From the NCBI GenBank assembly GCA_013003335.1, contig JABDJT010000124.1, forward strand, positions 1 to 11,611: DNA of 11,611 nt, given 5' to 3'. Source of the DNA: Verrucomicrobiales bacterium. GTDB taxonomy: Bacteria > Verrucomicrobiota > Verrucomicrobiia > Verrucomicrobiales > DEV007. Below, piece by piece: positions 1-8,142 of the stretch. Each line of letters starts with the position of its first letter. Position 1 is the first letter of the stretch. The position numbers and the translations under genes were made by a program. Under the pieces are notes generated by a model that saw only the letters and a list, made by a program, of their open reading frames with translations, ran no database searches and was not told where the DNA came from.

Positions 1-208
1 GATCCCGGTTTTGATTCGGCAGTATTTGAAAATGAAAGCGAAACTGCTCAGCTTCAATGTGGATCCGCAGTTCGGTAACACGCTGGACGCCCTGTTGCTC
101 GCCGATTTCAGGCAGGTGCCGCTGAAAGTCCTCGCCCGTTACATGGGCAAGGCCGAGACCTTTTCCTTTTTCGAATCGCATGAAGTGGATGCGGAGGACA
201 ATGGGTGA
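1..208 (+). CDS. GNAT-type acyltransferase, hemolysin/OlsB-like (3' end only)
   Basis: This is the C-terminal 68 residues of a gene that starts left of the window. The open frame begins at base 2 and stops with TGA at 206-208. The visible sequence starts IPVLIRQYLKMKAKLLSFNV and continues with DPQFGNTLDALLLADF and RYMGK. That pattern (PVLLRQYL, then FNVDPxFxxxLDxLxxxD, then RYMGK) is typical of the C-terminus of the putative-hemolysin / ornithine-ACP N-acyltransferase GNAT family. Members transfer an acyl chain from acyl carrier protein, for example in making ornithine-type aminolipids. The catalytic core lies outside the window, so substrate cannot be judged. The next gene begins 85 nt downstream on the same strand and is functionally unrelated. 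No terminator is visible in the gap. Confidence 0.7.
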   Translation, partial: IPVLIRQYLKMKAKLLSFNVDPQFGNTLDALLLADFRQVPLKVLARYMGKAETFSFFESHEVDAEDNG

Positions 209-293
209 GAGATGTTGCATCGCCCTCAATAAGTCGCGTGAACGCGCACATTTGCAGTTTGACCGGGAGGCGGAGGGCAGGTGAAATGCGGGC

Positions 294-1829
294 ATGACGA
301 AAACACGAATTTTCTCTCTTCTCACATTGCTCGCCCTCGCTGCCACCGGCGCCCAGGCGGAACTGAAACTCCCCTCGATCATCGGGGATCACATGGTGCT
401 GCAGCGCGACCAGGCCCCATTGCCGATCTGGGGATGGGCCGCTCCGGGAACGGAGGTCACGGTGGAAATTGCCGGGCAGAAGGTCAGCGGGAAAGCGGGC
501 GACGACGGCCGGTGGGAGGTAAAATTGGCGGCGCTCAAAACAAATGCGGATGGCCTGGGAATGAAAATCACAGCAGGCAGCGAAACCATTTCGTTGAAAG
601 ATATCCTCGTCGGGGAAGTCTGGGTTTGTTCCGGCCAGTCCAACATGCAGTGGTCGGTTGCGCAGTCTTACGATGCCGATCTGACGGCGCTCTCGGCCAA
701 CCATCCGAACATCCGCCTGATCAGCGTTCCCCAGGTCGGAACACAGGAAATTCAGAACGACTTCGAGGGACAATGGGACAAGGCGACTCCGGAAACCGTT
801 CCGCAGTTCTCGGCAGTTGGATTTTACTTTGGGCGGATTTTGCACCAGACCCTCGGCGTGCCGGTGGGCCTGATCGACAATGCGTGGGGCGGCTCTGCCG
901 CTGAAGCCTGGGTCAAACGCGACGTGCTGGAAGCGGACCCGAATTACGCCGAGTACATTGCGCAGTGGGAACAAACGGAAGCGACTTTTGATTACGACGC
1001 CGCAATGGCGAAGTGGAAGGCAGCAGTGGAAAAGGCAAAGGCTGAAGGCAAGCCAAACCGCCCGCGCCCGCCGCGGAATGTCCTCGCCGGTCAGCACCGG
1101 CCGGGCAACCTGTATGCCGGCGTTCTGCACCCGATTATCGGATACGGGATTCGCGGGACCATTTGGTACCAGGGCGAAAGCAATGCCGGACGCGCCTGGA
1201 ATTACCGCGAGTTGTTTCCCAAAATGATCACGCACTGGCGCGAGGAATGGGGTCAGGGCGATTTTCCGTTTTACTGGGTGCAGTTGGCCGACTTCAAGGC
1301 GGAGGTGGATCAGCCGGCAGATCACGAATGGCCGGTGTTGCGTGAAGCGCAGACCCACGCGCTGAAGCTTCCGAATACCGGGCAGGCTGTCATCTATGAC
1401 ATCGGCGAAGGGCGTGATATTCACCCCCGCGACAAGGAGGGCGTGGCCAAGCGCCTTGCCCGTCTCGCCCTCAAGAACGACTACGGCTTCGATATTGCCG
1501 CGGAGAGCCCCCGCTACAAATCACACGAGGTCAAAGGGAACAAGATCGAGATCACCTTCGATCACGTCGGGAAAAGCGGGCTGTATACCTTTGATGTTCG
1601 AGAGGCGGTCGGATTCCAGATTGCCGGCGAGGACAAAGTTTTTCACTGGGCCGATGCCCAGGTGGTCGGCAAGGACAAGGTGGTGGTTTCCAGCAAGGAC
1701 GTGCCGAATCCGGTCGCGGTTCGTTATGCCTGGACAGATAACCCGGTCGCGAACCTCTGCAGCCGGGAGAATCTGCCCGTCGTTCCGTTTCGCACCGACG
1801 ACTGGAAAGTCGCCACGATGCCGGAGTAA
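294..1829 (+). CDS. Secreted sialate O-acetylesterase-like SGNH hydrolase
   Basis: A 511-residue exported esterase expected to remove O-acetyl groups from sialic acid or acetylated plant/algal glycans in the periplasm or outside the cell. Residues 1-22 form a signal peptide with a likely cut after AQA. A beta-rich N-terminal region (about 25-105) precedes the SGNH core. The nucleophile motif is GEVWVCSGQSNMQW with Ser116. The block WYQGESNA at 291-298 is the conserved family block, and DIH at 375-377 supplies the Asp/His pair. All expected catalytic residues are present and the length is normal for the family. ATG 294 is chosen because the signal peptide begins there. A GGAGG at 272-276 lies upstream, but its 17-nt spacing is long. 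The stop is 6 nt from the stop of the convergent SHD1-like gene. Actual substrate (sialate, xylan or other) cannot be read from the sequence. Confidence 0.9.
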   Translation: MTKTRIFSLLTLLALAATGAQAELKLPSIIGDHMVLQRDQAPLPIWGWAAPGTEVTVEIAGQKVSGKAGDDGRWEVKLAALKTNADGLGMKITAGSETISLKDILVGEVWVCSGQSNMQWSVAQSYDADLTALSANHPNIRLISVPQVGTQEIQNDFEGQWDKATPETVPQFSAVGFYFGRILHQTLGVPVGLIDNAWGGSAAEAWVKRDVLEADPNYAEYIAQWEQTEATFDYDAAMAKWKAAVEKAKAEGKPNRPRPPRNVLAGQHRPGNLYAGVLHPIIGYGIRGTIWYQGESNAGRAWNYRELFPKMITHWREEWGQGDFPFYWVQLADFKAEVDQPADHEWPVLREAQTHALKLPNTGQAVIYDIGEGRDIHPRDKEGVAKRLARLALKNDYGFDIAAESPRYKSHEVKGNKIEITFDHVGKSGLYTFDVREAVGFQIAGEDKVFHWADAQVVGKDKVVVSSKDVPNPVAVRYAWTDNPVANLCSRENLPVVPFRTDDWKVATMPE

Positions 1830-1835
1830 AACCGG

Positions 1836-2816
1836 TCAGCGGGTGCTTTCCGTTTCCTCCGGCTCTTCGAAATTCTTTTTGAAGCTGTCGACCACCTCGA
1901 TTTCCAACTCCTCCTCGGCGTCCCAGGCCAGGTCGCCGAGGACAGCTTCGTTGCTGCGAAACTCGTCGATTACTTCCCCTCGCTTGGTGATCCGAATCCA
2001 GATGCCGAGCAACTTGTCCCGCTCAAAATCTTTCTGGCCGCGGGTCGGTGAATATTCGTATGTGTGAAGCTGGACCGAGGGTGTCGTAAATTCAGCCCGA
2101 TCATTGAACCCCATTTCGGGAAGCGCCACTTCCTCTCCCTCCTGTTGTTTCGGGCCTTTCCCGGGGAAGGCGGAGGTGCGGGTAAACGCGACTTTATCAT
2201 CGAAAATGATCCGATATTCCAGCATCGCGCCTTTCAACTCGTTGCGAGTCACGTTGGTCAACTTGACGTCGTAGACCCACTGGTTGGTTTTCAACGAACG
2301 ACCGCCGGCTTCAAAGCTGTCCGACTCCGAAAGCCGCTTCTCGACTTCGAATTTCATCGAGTAATCCGCCGCATCCGGATCGCGCTCGATCCAGTTGGTC
2401 ACGCGCCGCGCGGAAACTTCGTCGAGTTGATCCAGTCGCAGTTCAAATTCGAGGTCATCGCTGAGTCGCTGAATTTTGACAACTTCGCCGTTGGCCGAAA
2501 TGAGACGGGCATCGAGAGACCGGCCCTGCAGATCGACCAGTGTCATTTCATCCGGATCCTGAGTCGCGGGCGCAAACGTCGCGGCAATCAGTCCCGAGCC
2601 CGGGTCAGCAGGACTGTTTTGCTGAACAGATTGACTCCGCTCTTCGCTCCGTCTTTCTCCACTCCGTTCCGAATCTGTTGATTCGTTTTTGGACGTTTCA
2701 GCCCTGGTTTTTTTGATGACCGGTGGATCGTCGGCATCTGCGCAGAGACAGACTGCAGCAAGGCTCATTGCGGCGGTGCCGACACGAAAAAGAGAGGAAG
2801 AAGCGGTAGATTTCAT
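1836..2816 (-). CDS. Exported protein with SHD1-like domain
   Basis: A 326-residue protein of unknown function. Residues 1-26 are a plausible signal peptide (hydrophobic AAMSLAAVCLC then ADADD). If the Cys is a lipidation site the motif is weak, so periplasmic export is the safer reading. Residues 30-90 are low-complexity and rich in Ser, Glu, Arg and Gln. Residues 91-144 (MTLVDLQGRSLDARLISANG, then a VVKIQR strand, then FELRLDQL and a helix ending in NWI) match the SLA1-homology-like (SHD1) pattern common in planctomycete and verrucomicrobial secreted proteins. The C-terminal half (about 150-310) looks like a beta-rich domain of unknown fold with an acidic tail. The gene lies 131 nt downstream of the glycosyltransferase gene on the same strand and may share its transcript. 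No Shine-Dalgarno is seen before ATG 2816. Confidence 0.7.
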   Translation of the reverse strand: MKSTASSSLFRVGTAAMSLAAVCLCADADDPPVIKKTRAETSKNESTDSERSGERRSEERSQSVQQNSPADPGSGLIAATFAPATQDPDEMTLVDLQGRSLDARLISANGEVVKIQRLSDDLEFELRLDQLDEVSARRVTNWIERDPDAADYSMKFEVEKRLSESDSFEAGGRSLKTNQWVYDVKLTNVTRNELKGAMLEYRIIFDDKVAFTRTSAFPGKGPKQQEGEEVALPEMGFNDRAEFTTPSVQLHTYEYSPTRGQKDFERDKLLGIWIRITKRGEVIDEFRSNEAVLGDLAWDAEEELEIEVVDSFKKNFEEPEETESTR

Positions 2817-2947
2817 CGACGTGGAAACTCGAATTCAATTTGATTTTTGAAACGGTACGACCCGCCTGAATCCTAACAACTCCCTCAAAAACGCCTCGCG
2901 CGAATCTGTGTGGCCGCAATTGCGCGATTGCCTTGATTTTTTCCGAA

Positions 2948-4897
2948 TCAGTCGGGGTGTGTCCGCAGGGTGAAAATCTGGAAGCTCCAGAATTCCTCGA
3001 CGCCCTTCAAAAGACGGCCCGGCTCGAATCGACCGGATTCGGCGATGGCGGCCCACAGGTCCGGATTGAACAGCCGCAGGTTCCTCGGGCCGCAGCAATA
3101 CACGGCGACAGGCCGGTCGCCGGCTTCCGCAAGAATGTCTTCGAGTTCCGCAACACTGCGACACTGCTGGACGCGCGGGTCGTAGGTCTTTAGCTTGTCC
3201 GATCCGGCTCCGACAGAAATACTGACGAGATTTTTCTGGCGCGGGGAAAGGGCAGGGGATTCGCCCCGCACGAACTGCACGGCCTGCCGCATCGGATGCC
3301 GGTCGTGGAGTTGAACCGCTTCGCGTTGTGGTGCCGTTAGGATGGCGGTGAGCGCGATGATCGCGACGCAAAGCGCCGTGGGAAGGAACTTGATCCAGGG
3401 GCGACGGACGTTTTTCAGGAACATATCCGGTTCACCGACGAGGGCCAGGGCGATGCTCACTGCTGGCACGAGATACAGCAGATACCATTCGTGGAGCGCT
3501 CCGCCTTTCCAAAACGTATAGACGATTGCGAGGGCTGCGGCCCCGATGAGGCTGCCGAAAAAGATTGCCAGATACCGCATGCGCAGGCTTGCGAGGATGA
3601 CTTCGGCAATCATCAGCACGGGAAGAATCACAACCCAGAGCAGGGTCACGGCGACGGGGTGATCACCGATCAAGTTCTCCAACCCGATGCCCCACGCGAG
3701 ATCGGGATCGCCCTTCGCCACCGGCACGCCGAGCGAGAGGTGTGACCACAAATCCTTCAGCCAGGCGCCGCTGATCCGCAGGCCGTCCGACGGAGCGACC
3801 TGGTCCCAGTAGTTGAAAATCACGACCAGGGATGGCGCCATGATTTGGAAAAAAACCATGAAACTCGCCACGCTGGCGACAAACCAGCGGCGCAGCCCGA
3901 TCTTGTCGTGGCGTAGCAGGGACCAGAACAGGATAGCATTCATCACCGCTGCGAGATACGCCGCACCGGCAAAATGGAGAAGGTAAAGACACTGGCAGGC
4001 CGCAAATGCCATCCACCACCCCCAGGATCGGGTTCGAAGCGCATTGCCGAGAGCCCAGAATGCCAGAATCACGAACAGCAGCATGCCGGCGTATCCGCGG
4101 GCTTCGACGCTGTATCGCAAAAGCCACGGATGCAGGGCCAAAACCCACGCCGACAGAATTCCCGCAGTGCCGAATCCCAGCGACCACAGCCAGAGAGCCA
4201 CCGCCACGAGGGTGAGAAGTCCCATCACGAATGGCCCGATCCGTGTGGCGGCTTCATTGAAAACAGGAAGATCGCCGACTGCTTCGAGTTCTTCCGTCGC
4301 TTCATCATGAACCGCTTTTGACAACACGGTCTGGGCAATGTGATTGTTTCCGGTGATGTTGTAAAAGAATGCGTAGCTCCACGGCACTTTTCGAAAAACG
4401 AGATCCCCGTTTTCATCGATCCGGTATTCGCCCCAGGTGCACTTTCGAAAGGCCAGTTCTTCATCGTTCCAGAAGCTTTGAGTCAGCATCGGCACGCGAA
4501 ACCAGGCTGCGCACAGCACAGCCCCGGCGAGAAGGACGGTAAACAGCGTGGTGGTTTTCCAGTTCCGATTCGGCATTGGCTCTTTATTCCAGCGGTGACC
4601 TTCGCGCCTTTTTGACCACCACGGAGCCGTGACCAGCAACAGGATTGAGCAAGCCAGCGTGCTGTAGACGCCGTAACGAAGCCCAATCGCGATTCGATCC
4701 CGCACGCTTAACTTGTCGCCGTTCTCGATCGCTGTCCGCACCTTCTCCGTCCACGGAGTGCTGGATACGATCTCGACCAGACAGACGGTGACGATCGAGA
4801 CGAGTGCGAGAAGAAGGACCAGTCCGGGGGTGCCGAAGCGATTTCGCCCGCGTTGGACGAGGGAAAGCACGGGCTGGCACCAGTCGGGAAGGGGCAT
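2948..4897 (-). CDS. GT39/ArnT-like multi-spanning glycosyltransferase (GT-C fold)
   Basis: A 649-residue integral membrane protein likely to transfer a sugar from a polyprenyl-phosphate donor to a lipid, glycan or protein on the outer face of the inner membrane. There is one membrane segment near residues 25-45, another near 75-93, and a third near 115-133. It is followed by the loop motif SFWNDEELAF with Asp145-Glu146, the position of the acidic catalytic pair in GT39/PMT-type enzymes. After further helices comes LHPWLLRYSVEARGYA (255-270), which matches the family pattern ending in EARxY. About ten hydrophobic segments are seen in all, then a roughly 125-residue soluble C-terminus. The frame is open to a TTG at 4924, but ATG 4897 is preferred because the longer start would overlap a palindromic repeat. 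Little Shine-Dalgarno is present. The gene follows the response regulator gene by 91 nt. Donor and acceptor cannot be inferred. Confidence 0.75.
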   Translation of the reverse strand: MPLPDWCQPVLSLVQRGRNRFGTPGLVLLLALVSIVTVCLVEIVSSTPWTEKVRTAIENGDKLSVRDRIAIGLRYGVYSTLACSILLLVTAPWWSKRREGHRWNKEPMPNRNWKTTTLFTVLLAGAVLCAAWFRVPMLTQSFWNDEELAFRKCTWGEYRIDENGDLVFRKVPWSYAFFYNITGNNHIAQTVLSKAVHDEATEELEAVGDLPVFNEAATRIGPFVMGLLTLVAVALWLWSLGFGTAGILSAWVLALHPWLLRYSVEARGYAGMLLFVILAFWALGNALRTRSWGWWMAFAACQCLYLLHFAGAAYLAAVMNAILFWSLLRHDKIGLRRWFVASVASFMVFFQIMAPSLVVIFNYWDQVAPSDGLRISGAWLKDLWSHLSLGVPVAKGDPDLAWGIGLENLIGDHPVAVTLLWVVILPVLMIAEVILASLRMRYLAIFFGSLIGAAALAIVYTFWKGGALHEWYLLYLVPAVSIALALVGEPDMFLKNVRRPWIKFLPTALCVAIIALTAILTAPQREAVQLHDRHPMRQAVQFVRGESPALSPRQKNLVSISVGAGSDKLKTYDPRVQQCRSVAELEDILAEAGDRPVAVYCCGPRNLRLFNPDLWAAIAESGRFEPGRLLKGVEEFWSFQIFTLRTHPD

Positions 4898-4914
4898 CGA
4901 TCTCGGGGACGGAA

Positions 4915-4959
4915 AACGAATCAACAGGGTCTGTTTGGCGAACCAACCCTGTTCGTTCG
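4915..4959 (-). repeat. Palindromic repeat copy A (REP-like)
   Basis: A 45-bp imperfect palindrome between the response regulator stop and the glycosyltransferase start. Read on the minus strand, the outer arms pair CGAA/TTCG and AACAGGGT/ACCCTGTT with two mismatched positions between them. The centre can form TTGG-TTCG-CCAA, a UUCG-type tetraloop. The reverse complement matches copy B (8884-8928) at 39 of 45 positions, including the asymmetric loop TCGCCAAAC. That makes a shared origin far likelier than chance. The 3' edge ends in GATTCGTTTT about 17 nt before ATG 4897. It could act as a transcription terminator or attenuator, or be a dispersed REP-like element; the sequence alone does not decide. 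Confidence 0.75.
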
Positions 4960-4988
4960 AAAATAGTCCGCCCTCAAGTTCCGATCAA

Positions 4989-5675
4989 TTACCCTTTGGG
5001 CAATAAGCCTTCCTTCAGTGCCTTTGCGACGGCACCGGTCATGGTATTGACGTGCAGTTTGCTGTAGATGCCGCGGATGTGCTTATCGACGGTGTGAAAG
5101 CTGAGATCGAGTTGGTCGGCAATCTCTTTCTTGGTGAGTCCTTCGACCATTTGCTCGAGAACCTGCTTTTCGCGTTCCGTCAGACCGTAGTCCCGGCTTT
5201 CGGGGGCGAAATTGGAAAACATGTCGAGCACGCGGCGCGCAATCCGGGCGTTGATGGGGGCGCCGCCGGCGAGGACTTCGCGAATCGCACCCGGAATTTC
5301 GGACATGCTGGAGGTTTTCAAAAGGTAACCGGAAGCCCCAGCGCAAATCGCGCTGAAGACTTTTTCGTTGTCGTCGAAAACGGAGAACACGAGGATTTCG
5401 ATCTCGGGCAGGGCGTGCTTGATTTGGCGGATGCCTTCAATTCCGCTCATGCCGGGTAGCCCGAGGTCGAACAGCATGACGTCGGGGCGTTCGCCGGCGA
5501 CGAGGGCTTCGATGGCCTCTTCGCAGCTCTCATACTGGTGCTCGCAAACCATGTCTTTTTGCCGGGTAAGCACGCGGGCGACGGTTTTTCGCAGGGTTTC
5601 GTTGTCCTCGACGACCCAGATCTTGGTCGGTTCGCCGGATTCTTCCTCGGATTTCTTCGATTTTTCGTCGCTCAT
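4989..5675 (-). CDS. NarL/FixJ-family response regulator
   Basis: A 228-residue two-component transcription regulator. A charged N-terminal leader (1-16) precedes the receiver domain (about 17-135). The receiver shows the acidic pair Glu23-Asp24, phospho-acceptor Asp70 in MLFDLGLPGMSG, Ser98 at the switch position, and Lys120 in GYLLK. A short linker leads to a LuxR-type helix-turn-helix (about 162-225) with LTEREKQVLEQMVEGLTKKE, then HTVDKHIRGIYSKL. All key residues are present and the length is normal. It is encoded 79 nt downstream of the discoidin histidine kinase on the same strand, so that kinase is its probable partner. ATG 5675 has no clear Shine-Dalgarno. Target promoters are unknown; the 18-bp dyad at 8125-8142 upstream of the kinase gene is one testable candidate. 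Confidence 0.93.
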   Translation of the reverse strand: MSDEKSKKSEEESGEPTKIWVVEDNETLRKTVARVLTRQKDMVCEHQYESCEEAIEALVAGERPDVMLFDLGLPGMSGIEGIRQIKHALPEIEILVFSVFDDNEKVFSAICAGASGYLLKTSSMSEIPGAIREVLAGGAPINARIARRVLDMFSNFAPESRDYGLTEREKQVLEQMVEGLTKKEIADQLDLSFHTVDKHIRGIYSKLHVNTMTGAVAKALKEGLLPKG

Positions 5676-5754
5676 AATAGCTGCGTCGTTTCGTTTTTGT
5701 TAATCGGGTAGTTTGCCTGAGTTCCGGCCATTTTCACAGAATAATCTCACGCAT

Positions 5755-7860
5755 TTACGGCATGGGTGCGGTCAGGTGGACCGTTGTGCCTTCGCCGAGG
5801 GCACTTTTTACCTTCAAATTCGCCCCGATATGCTGGGCCCGCATTCGCAGATTTTTCAGTCCGTTCCCTTCCCGGAATTCCTGGTCGAGGTTGTTGAATC
5901 CTTTCCCGTCGTCGGTCACGATCAGGTTCAGCTTGCTCTTGCGAGTGTCGACTTCGATGTGGACACGATGGGCTTCGGCGTGTTTCACGATGTTATTGAG
6001 CACCTCTTTGTAAATCAGGAACAGGTCCCGCTTGAAGTCGAGAGGAAGCCGCTCGTCGTTCACCGAACCCCGCAGATTGAACTGGTAAACGTGGGCACGA
6101 AGTAACTTGGCGGCGGTCTCACGAAAACGGGAGATCATTTGCTTCCAGGTTTCCTCGCCGGGCCGGATCAGCCAGACAATATCCCGCATTGATTCGATGG
6201 TCTTGTCGGCCGTGCGCTTGATTTCGCCGAACTCCTCGCGGGAAAGATTCGGCTCTTCGGCTTCGTCAAAACCGAGTTCGGCCAGCAGGGCAATGGAACT
6301 GAGGTTGCTGCCGATGTCGTCGTGGAGGTCGCTGGCGATCTGCTGGCGAAGGGCCTCGATGTCGGCACGGCGCCTGATCCGGCTCCGCCGGAGGCCGATA
6401 ATCACGATTCCCAGGATGAAAAATAATCCGCCGCCGGTCCACATGAGACCGTCGCTGACGGTTTGATCGACCAACTCAAGGCGTTTCTGCTCTTTGTCCC
6501 TCCACTCGACGATCAAGTCCGTCCGCTTCGCGAGCGCTTCCAGCCATTCATACGTTCCGGCCAGCTTCCGGCGGCTGCCGTATCCATCGACGAGAAATTG
6601 GCGTGACCACTGGTTGGTTTCGACGCTGTGGAGAGCGGTCACTGATTTTCCGAGAGCGATATTCCGGTGGCTGTTTGAGAAAACCTGAACTTCGGCCAGA
6701 TCAAATTTCATCGTTTGAGGTGTATCGCCTGCCACCTCCGCTGTTACCCGCACGTATCGTCCCCGGCCATCCGCGACGCTGGCGATGACCGGATTTTCCC
6801 CCAGGATCGTGACTTGTCCCGGGGTGAGTCGCCGGATCAATTCTGCGTTTCGCATGTCCGGATACTCGGAGATCTCCAACTTGAGCGAATAGGGGAACCG
6901 CAGGGCCGGATCGGGCACACCCTCATCCGGCTGAGCCAGGATCAGGCGGACCTGCGAAATTGGCATCGACTCCTCCAAATCGACCTGCACCCAGGAGGAC
7001 AACACTTTCTCTTCGCCTGAGTCCGCCCGAAATCCCTTGGTTTCACTTTCCGTAGCCAGGATGGGAACACCCAGCGTGGAATGCCCGTCGGTCAAATAGC
7101 GCCGCGACCAGCGGGAAGTTAACTCTGCAGAATCCAGCGCTTTCACTGGTTGAAACAGGGCCAGGTTCCGCTGGCCGTTCAAGACCATCAGTTCGCTCAA
7201 TGCAAAAACGCCTTCGCTGTTGGTGCCGTTGGCCGGTTTCCACAAACTCGTCGCCGTAACCCGGATGTAGCGCCCCCGATAACCACTCACCTCTTTGAAA
7301 AACGGGGCCTGGGCCGGTCCCTTGCGATCCGCTGAACGGACTACTGCAATCGTCTCGTAATTTTCCGCGAAGTTGGGATCGTCCGAGATATCAATTCGAA
7401 AACTGCGGGGAAATCCGTATCCGACTACAGTTTCTCCTTCCAATTGCACGGTCACTGGAAACAGGGCAATCGCTTCCGGCTCGACTGTTTTTCCCAAATC
7501 CACCTGGATCCACTTGGGCCGGGCGCGTGAATCGCCGCTGTGGTATCCGAATAGAGCCGGCTGATTGATCGCCTGGAAATATTCAGGCAGATCTTCCAAC
7601 TCGGAGATGATTTCCTCCTGGCGCTCTTCGATATCCCGCAATTCCTTGGAAAACATGCGCGCAAAACGGTCGGCAGTCGTCGATCTCGGGGAAACAGCAG
7701 GCTGAATCAGGTCAACTGCCACCCCGTCCGGCAAGCCGCCGGGCTCTTCACCCGGGCTTCCCGATTGATCTGCGGGATTGAAAGGACCCAATTGAGCGAG
7801 GGAGGGAATCAAGGCGATTTGAATCCCCAAAACCACAGAAAAAGCAACAGAATGAGTCAC
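5755..7860 (-). CDS. Sensor histidine kinase with tandem discoidin-like ectodomains
   Basis: A 701-residue membrane sensor kinase. Residues 1-23 resemble a signal peptide. A short helix follows (about 63-92, charged, coiled-coil-like), then discoidin (F5/8 type C)-like units. The first (about 95-230) has KWIQVDLGKT and GRYIRVTATS. The second (about 231-397) opens with RNLALFQPVKALDSAE and carries SSWVQVDLEES and GRYVRVTAE. A third copy of the opening segment (RNIALGKSVTALHSVE, 399-414, then WSRQFLVDGYGS) breaks off into a helical stalk. A single membrane helix spans about 471-490. The cytoplasmic part is of the HisKA_3/NarX-LiaS type: His513 in LHDDIGSNLSS, N-box LNNIVKHAEA (621-630), G1 TDDGKGF, G2 near GNGLKNLRMR. 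The kinase appears catalytically intact. Discoidin modules usually bind glycans or surfaces, so a glycan signal is inferred. The start is GTG 7860; an in-frame stop 10-12 nt upstream excludes any earlier one. Confidence 0.9.
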   Translation of the reverse strand: MTHSVAFSVVLGIQIALIPSLAQLGPFNPADQSGSPGEEPGGLPDGVAVDLIQPAVSPRSTTADRFARMFSKELRDIEERQEEIISELEDLPEYFQAINQPALFGYHSGDSRARPKWIQVDLGKTVEPEAIALFPVTVQLEGETVVGYGFPRSFRIDISDDPNFAENYETIAVVRSADRKGPAQAPFFKEVSGYRGRYIRVTATSLWKPANGTNSEGVFALSELMVLNGQRNLALFQPVKALDSAELTSRWSRRYLTDGHSTLGVPILATESETKGFRADSGEEKVLSSWVQVDLEESMPISQVRLILAQPDEGVPDPALRFPYSLKLEISEYPDMRNAELIRRLTPGQVTILGENPVIASVADGRGRYVRVTAEVAGDTPQTMKFDLAEVQVFSNSHRNIALGKSVTALHSVETNQWSRQFLVDGYGSRRKLAGTYEWLEALAKRTDLIVEWRDKEQKRLELVDQTVSDGLMWTGGGLFFILGIVIIGLRRSRIRRRADIEALRQQIASDLHDDIGSNLSSIALLAELGFDEAEEPNLSREEFGEIKRTADKTIESMRDIVWLIRPGEETWKQMISRFRETAAKLLRAHVYQFNLRGSVNDERLPLDFKRDLFLIYKEVLNNIVKHAEAHRVHIEVDTRKSKLNLIVTDDGKGFNNLDQEFREGNGLKNLRMRAQHIGANLKVKSALGEGTTVHLTAPMP

Positions 7861-7994
7861 GAGCGAATTCTACCGAGCATTTCTTCCAAAATCAATCGCA
7901 ACCCCATCCTGAGATCTGGAATTCGGGCTTTCGCGACTTTCAGCGGTAAGAATCCGCTCCAAATCGCCGAAGGTAAAATATTTGGAATGCTTAA

Positions 7995-8023
7995 ATTATG
8001 GTAATTATAACAAAAAGTCCCAA
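7995..8023 (-). promoter_or_regulatory. Candidate sigma-70-type promoter for the kinase/regulator genes
   Basis: On the minus strand, TTGGGA (8023-8018) and CATAAT (8000-7995) are separated by 17 bp, matching the -35 and -10 consensus at 4/6 and 5/6 positions. Transcription would start near 7988, giving a leader of about 128 nt before GTG 7860. A second TATAAT at 8009-8004 has no matching -35. The call rests on sequence pattern in an AT-rich region, where chance matches are common. Confidence 0.3.
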
Positions 8024-8091
8024 AACCTTCTCCCCTTTCGCGAATTTTTCTCATTATCGATAGCAAACGTGAGAATTCCGTGAAAATCGCT

Positions 8092-8119
8092 TTGACTCTT
8101 AATATAAATATTATAAAAT
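8092..8119 (+). promoter_or_regulatory. Candidate sigma-70-type promoter for the small secreted protein
   Basis: TTGACT (8092-8097) and TAAAAT (8114-8119) are separated by 16 bp; each matches its consensus at 5 of 6 positions. The expected start of transcription is near 8126, leaving a leader of about 73 nt before ATG 8199. The spacer is entirely A/T apart from one C near its 5' end. This is the strongest promoter-like sequence in the window. Confidence 0.45.
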
Positions 8120-8124
8120 ATATA

Positions 8125-8142
8125 ACGTTCATAATTGAACGT
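8125..8142. promoter_or_regulatory. Perfect 7-4-7 inverted repeat, candidate operator
   Basis: ACGTTCA-TAAT-TGAACGT is a perfect dyad with 7-bp arms and a 4-bp centre. It begins six bases after the proposed -10 box, covering the expected transcription start of the secreted protein gene. That is a typical place for a repressor to block initiation. A hairpin in the RNA leader is the alternative, but a 7-bp AT-containing stem would be modest. The binding protein is unknown. The GTTC/GAAC half-sites recall LexA-type boxes, but the spacing differs from those I know. Confidence 0.45.

Noticed and set aside
108..1424. 438-codon open frame on the minus strand
   Set aside because: It lies antisense to the well-supported esterase and acyltransferase genes, has Arg/Pro-rich shadow-like composition, and shows no recognisable domain.
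2064..2681. 205-codon plus-strand open frame
   Set aside because: Antisense to the SHD1-like gene; no family resemblance and no start context.
2915..2931. Palindrome CGCAATTGCG and nearby GCAAT/ATTGC stem as a terminator
   Set aside because: The stem is only 5 bp in its stem-loop form, and no U tract follows on the minus strand, where the neighbouring genes are read.
4898..4924. Upstream TTG start giving a 658-residue glycosyltransferase
   Set aside because: The added nine codons run into palindromic repeat A; ATG 4897 is a better start.
8125..8142. LexA (SOS) box
   Set aside because: The GTTC and GAAC half-sites are 6 bp apart, which does not match the LexA spacings I know, and the downstream gene is not DNA-repair related.
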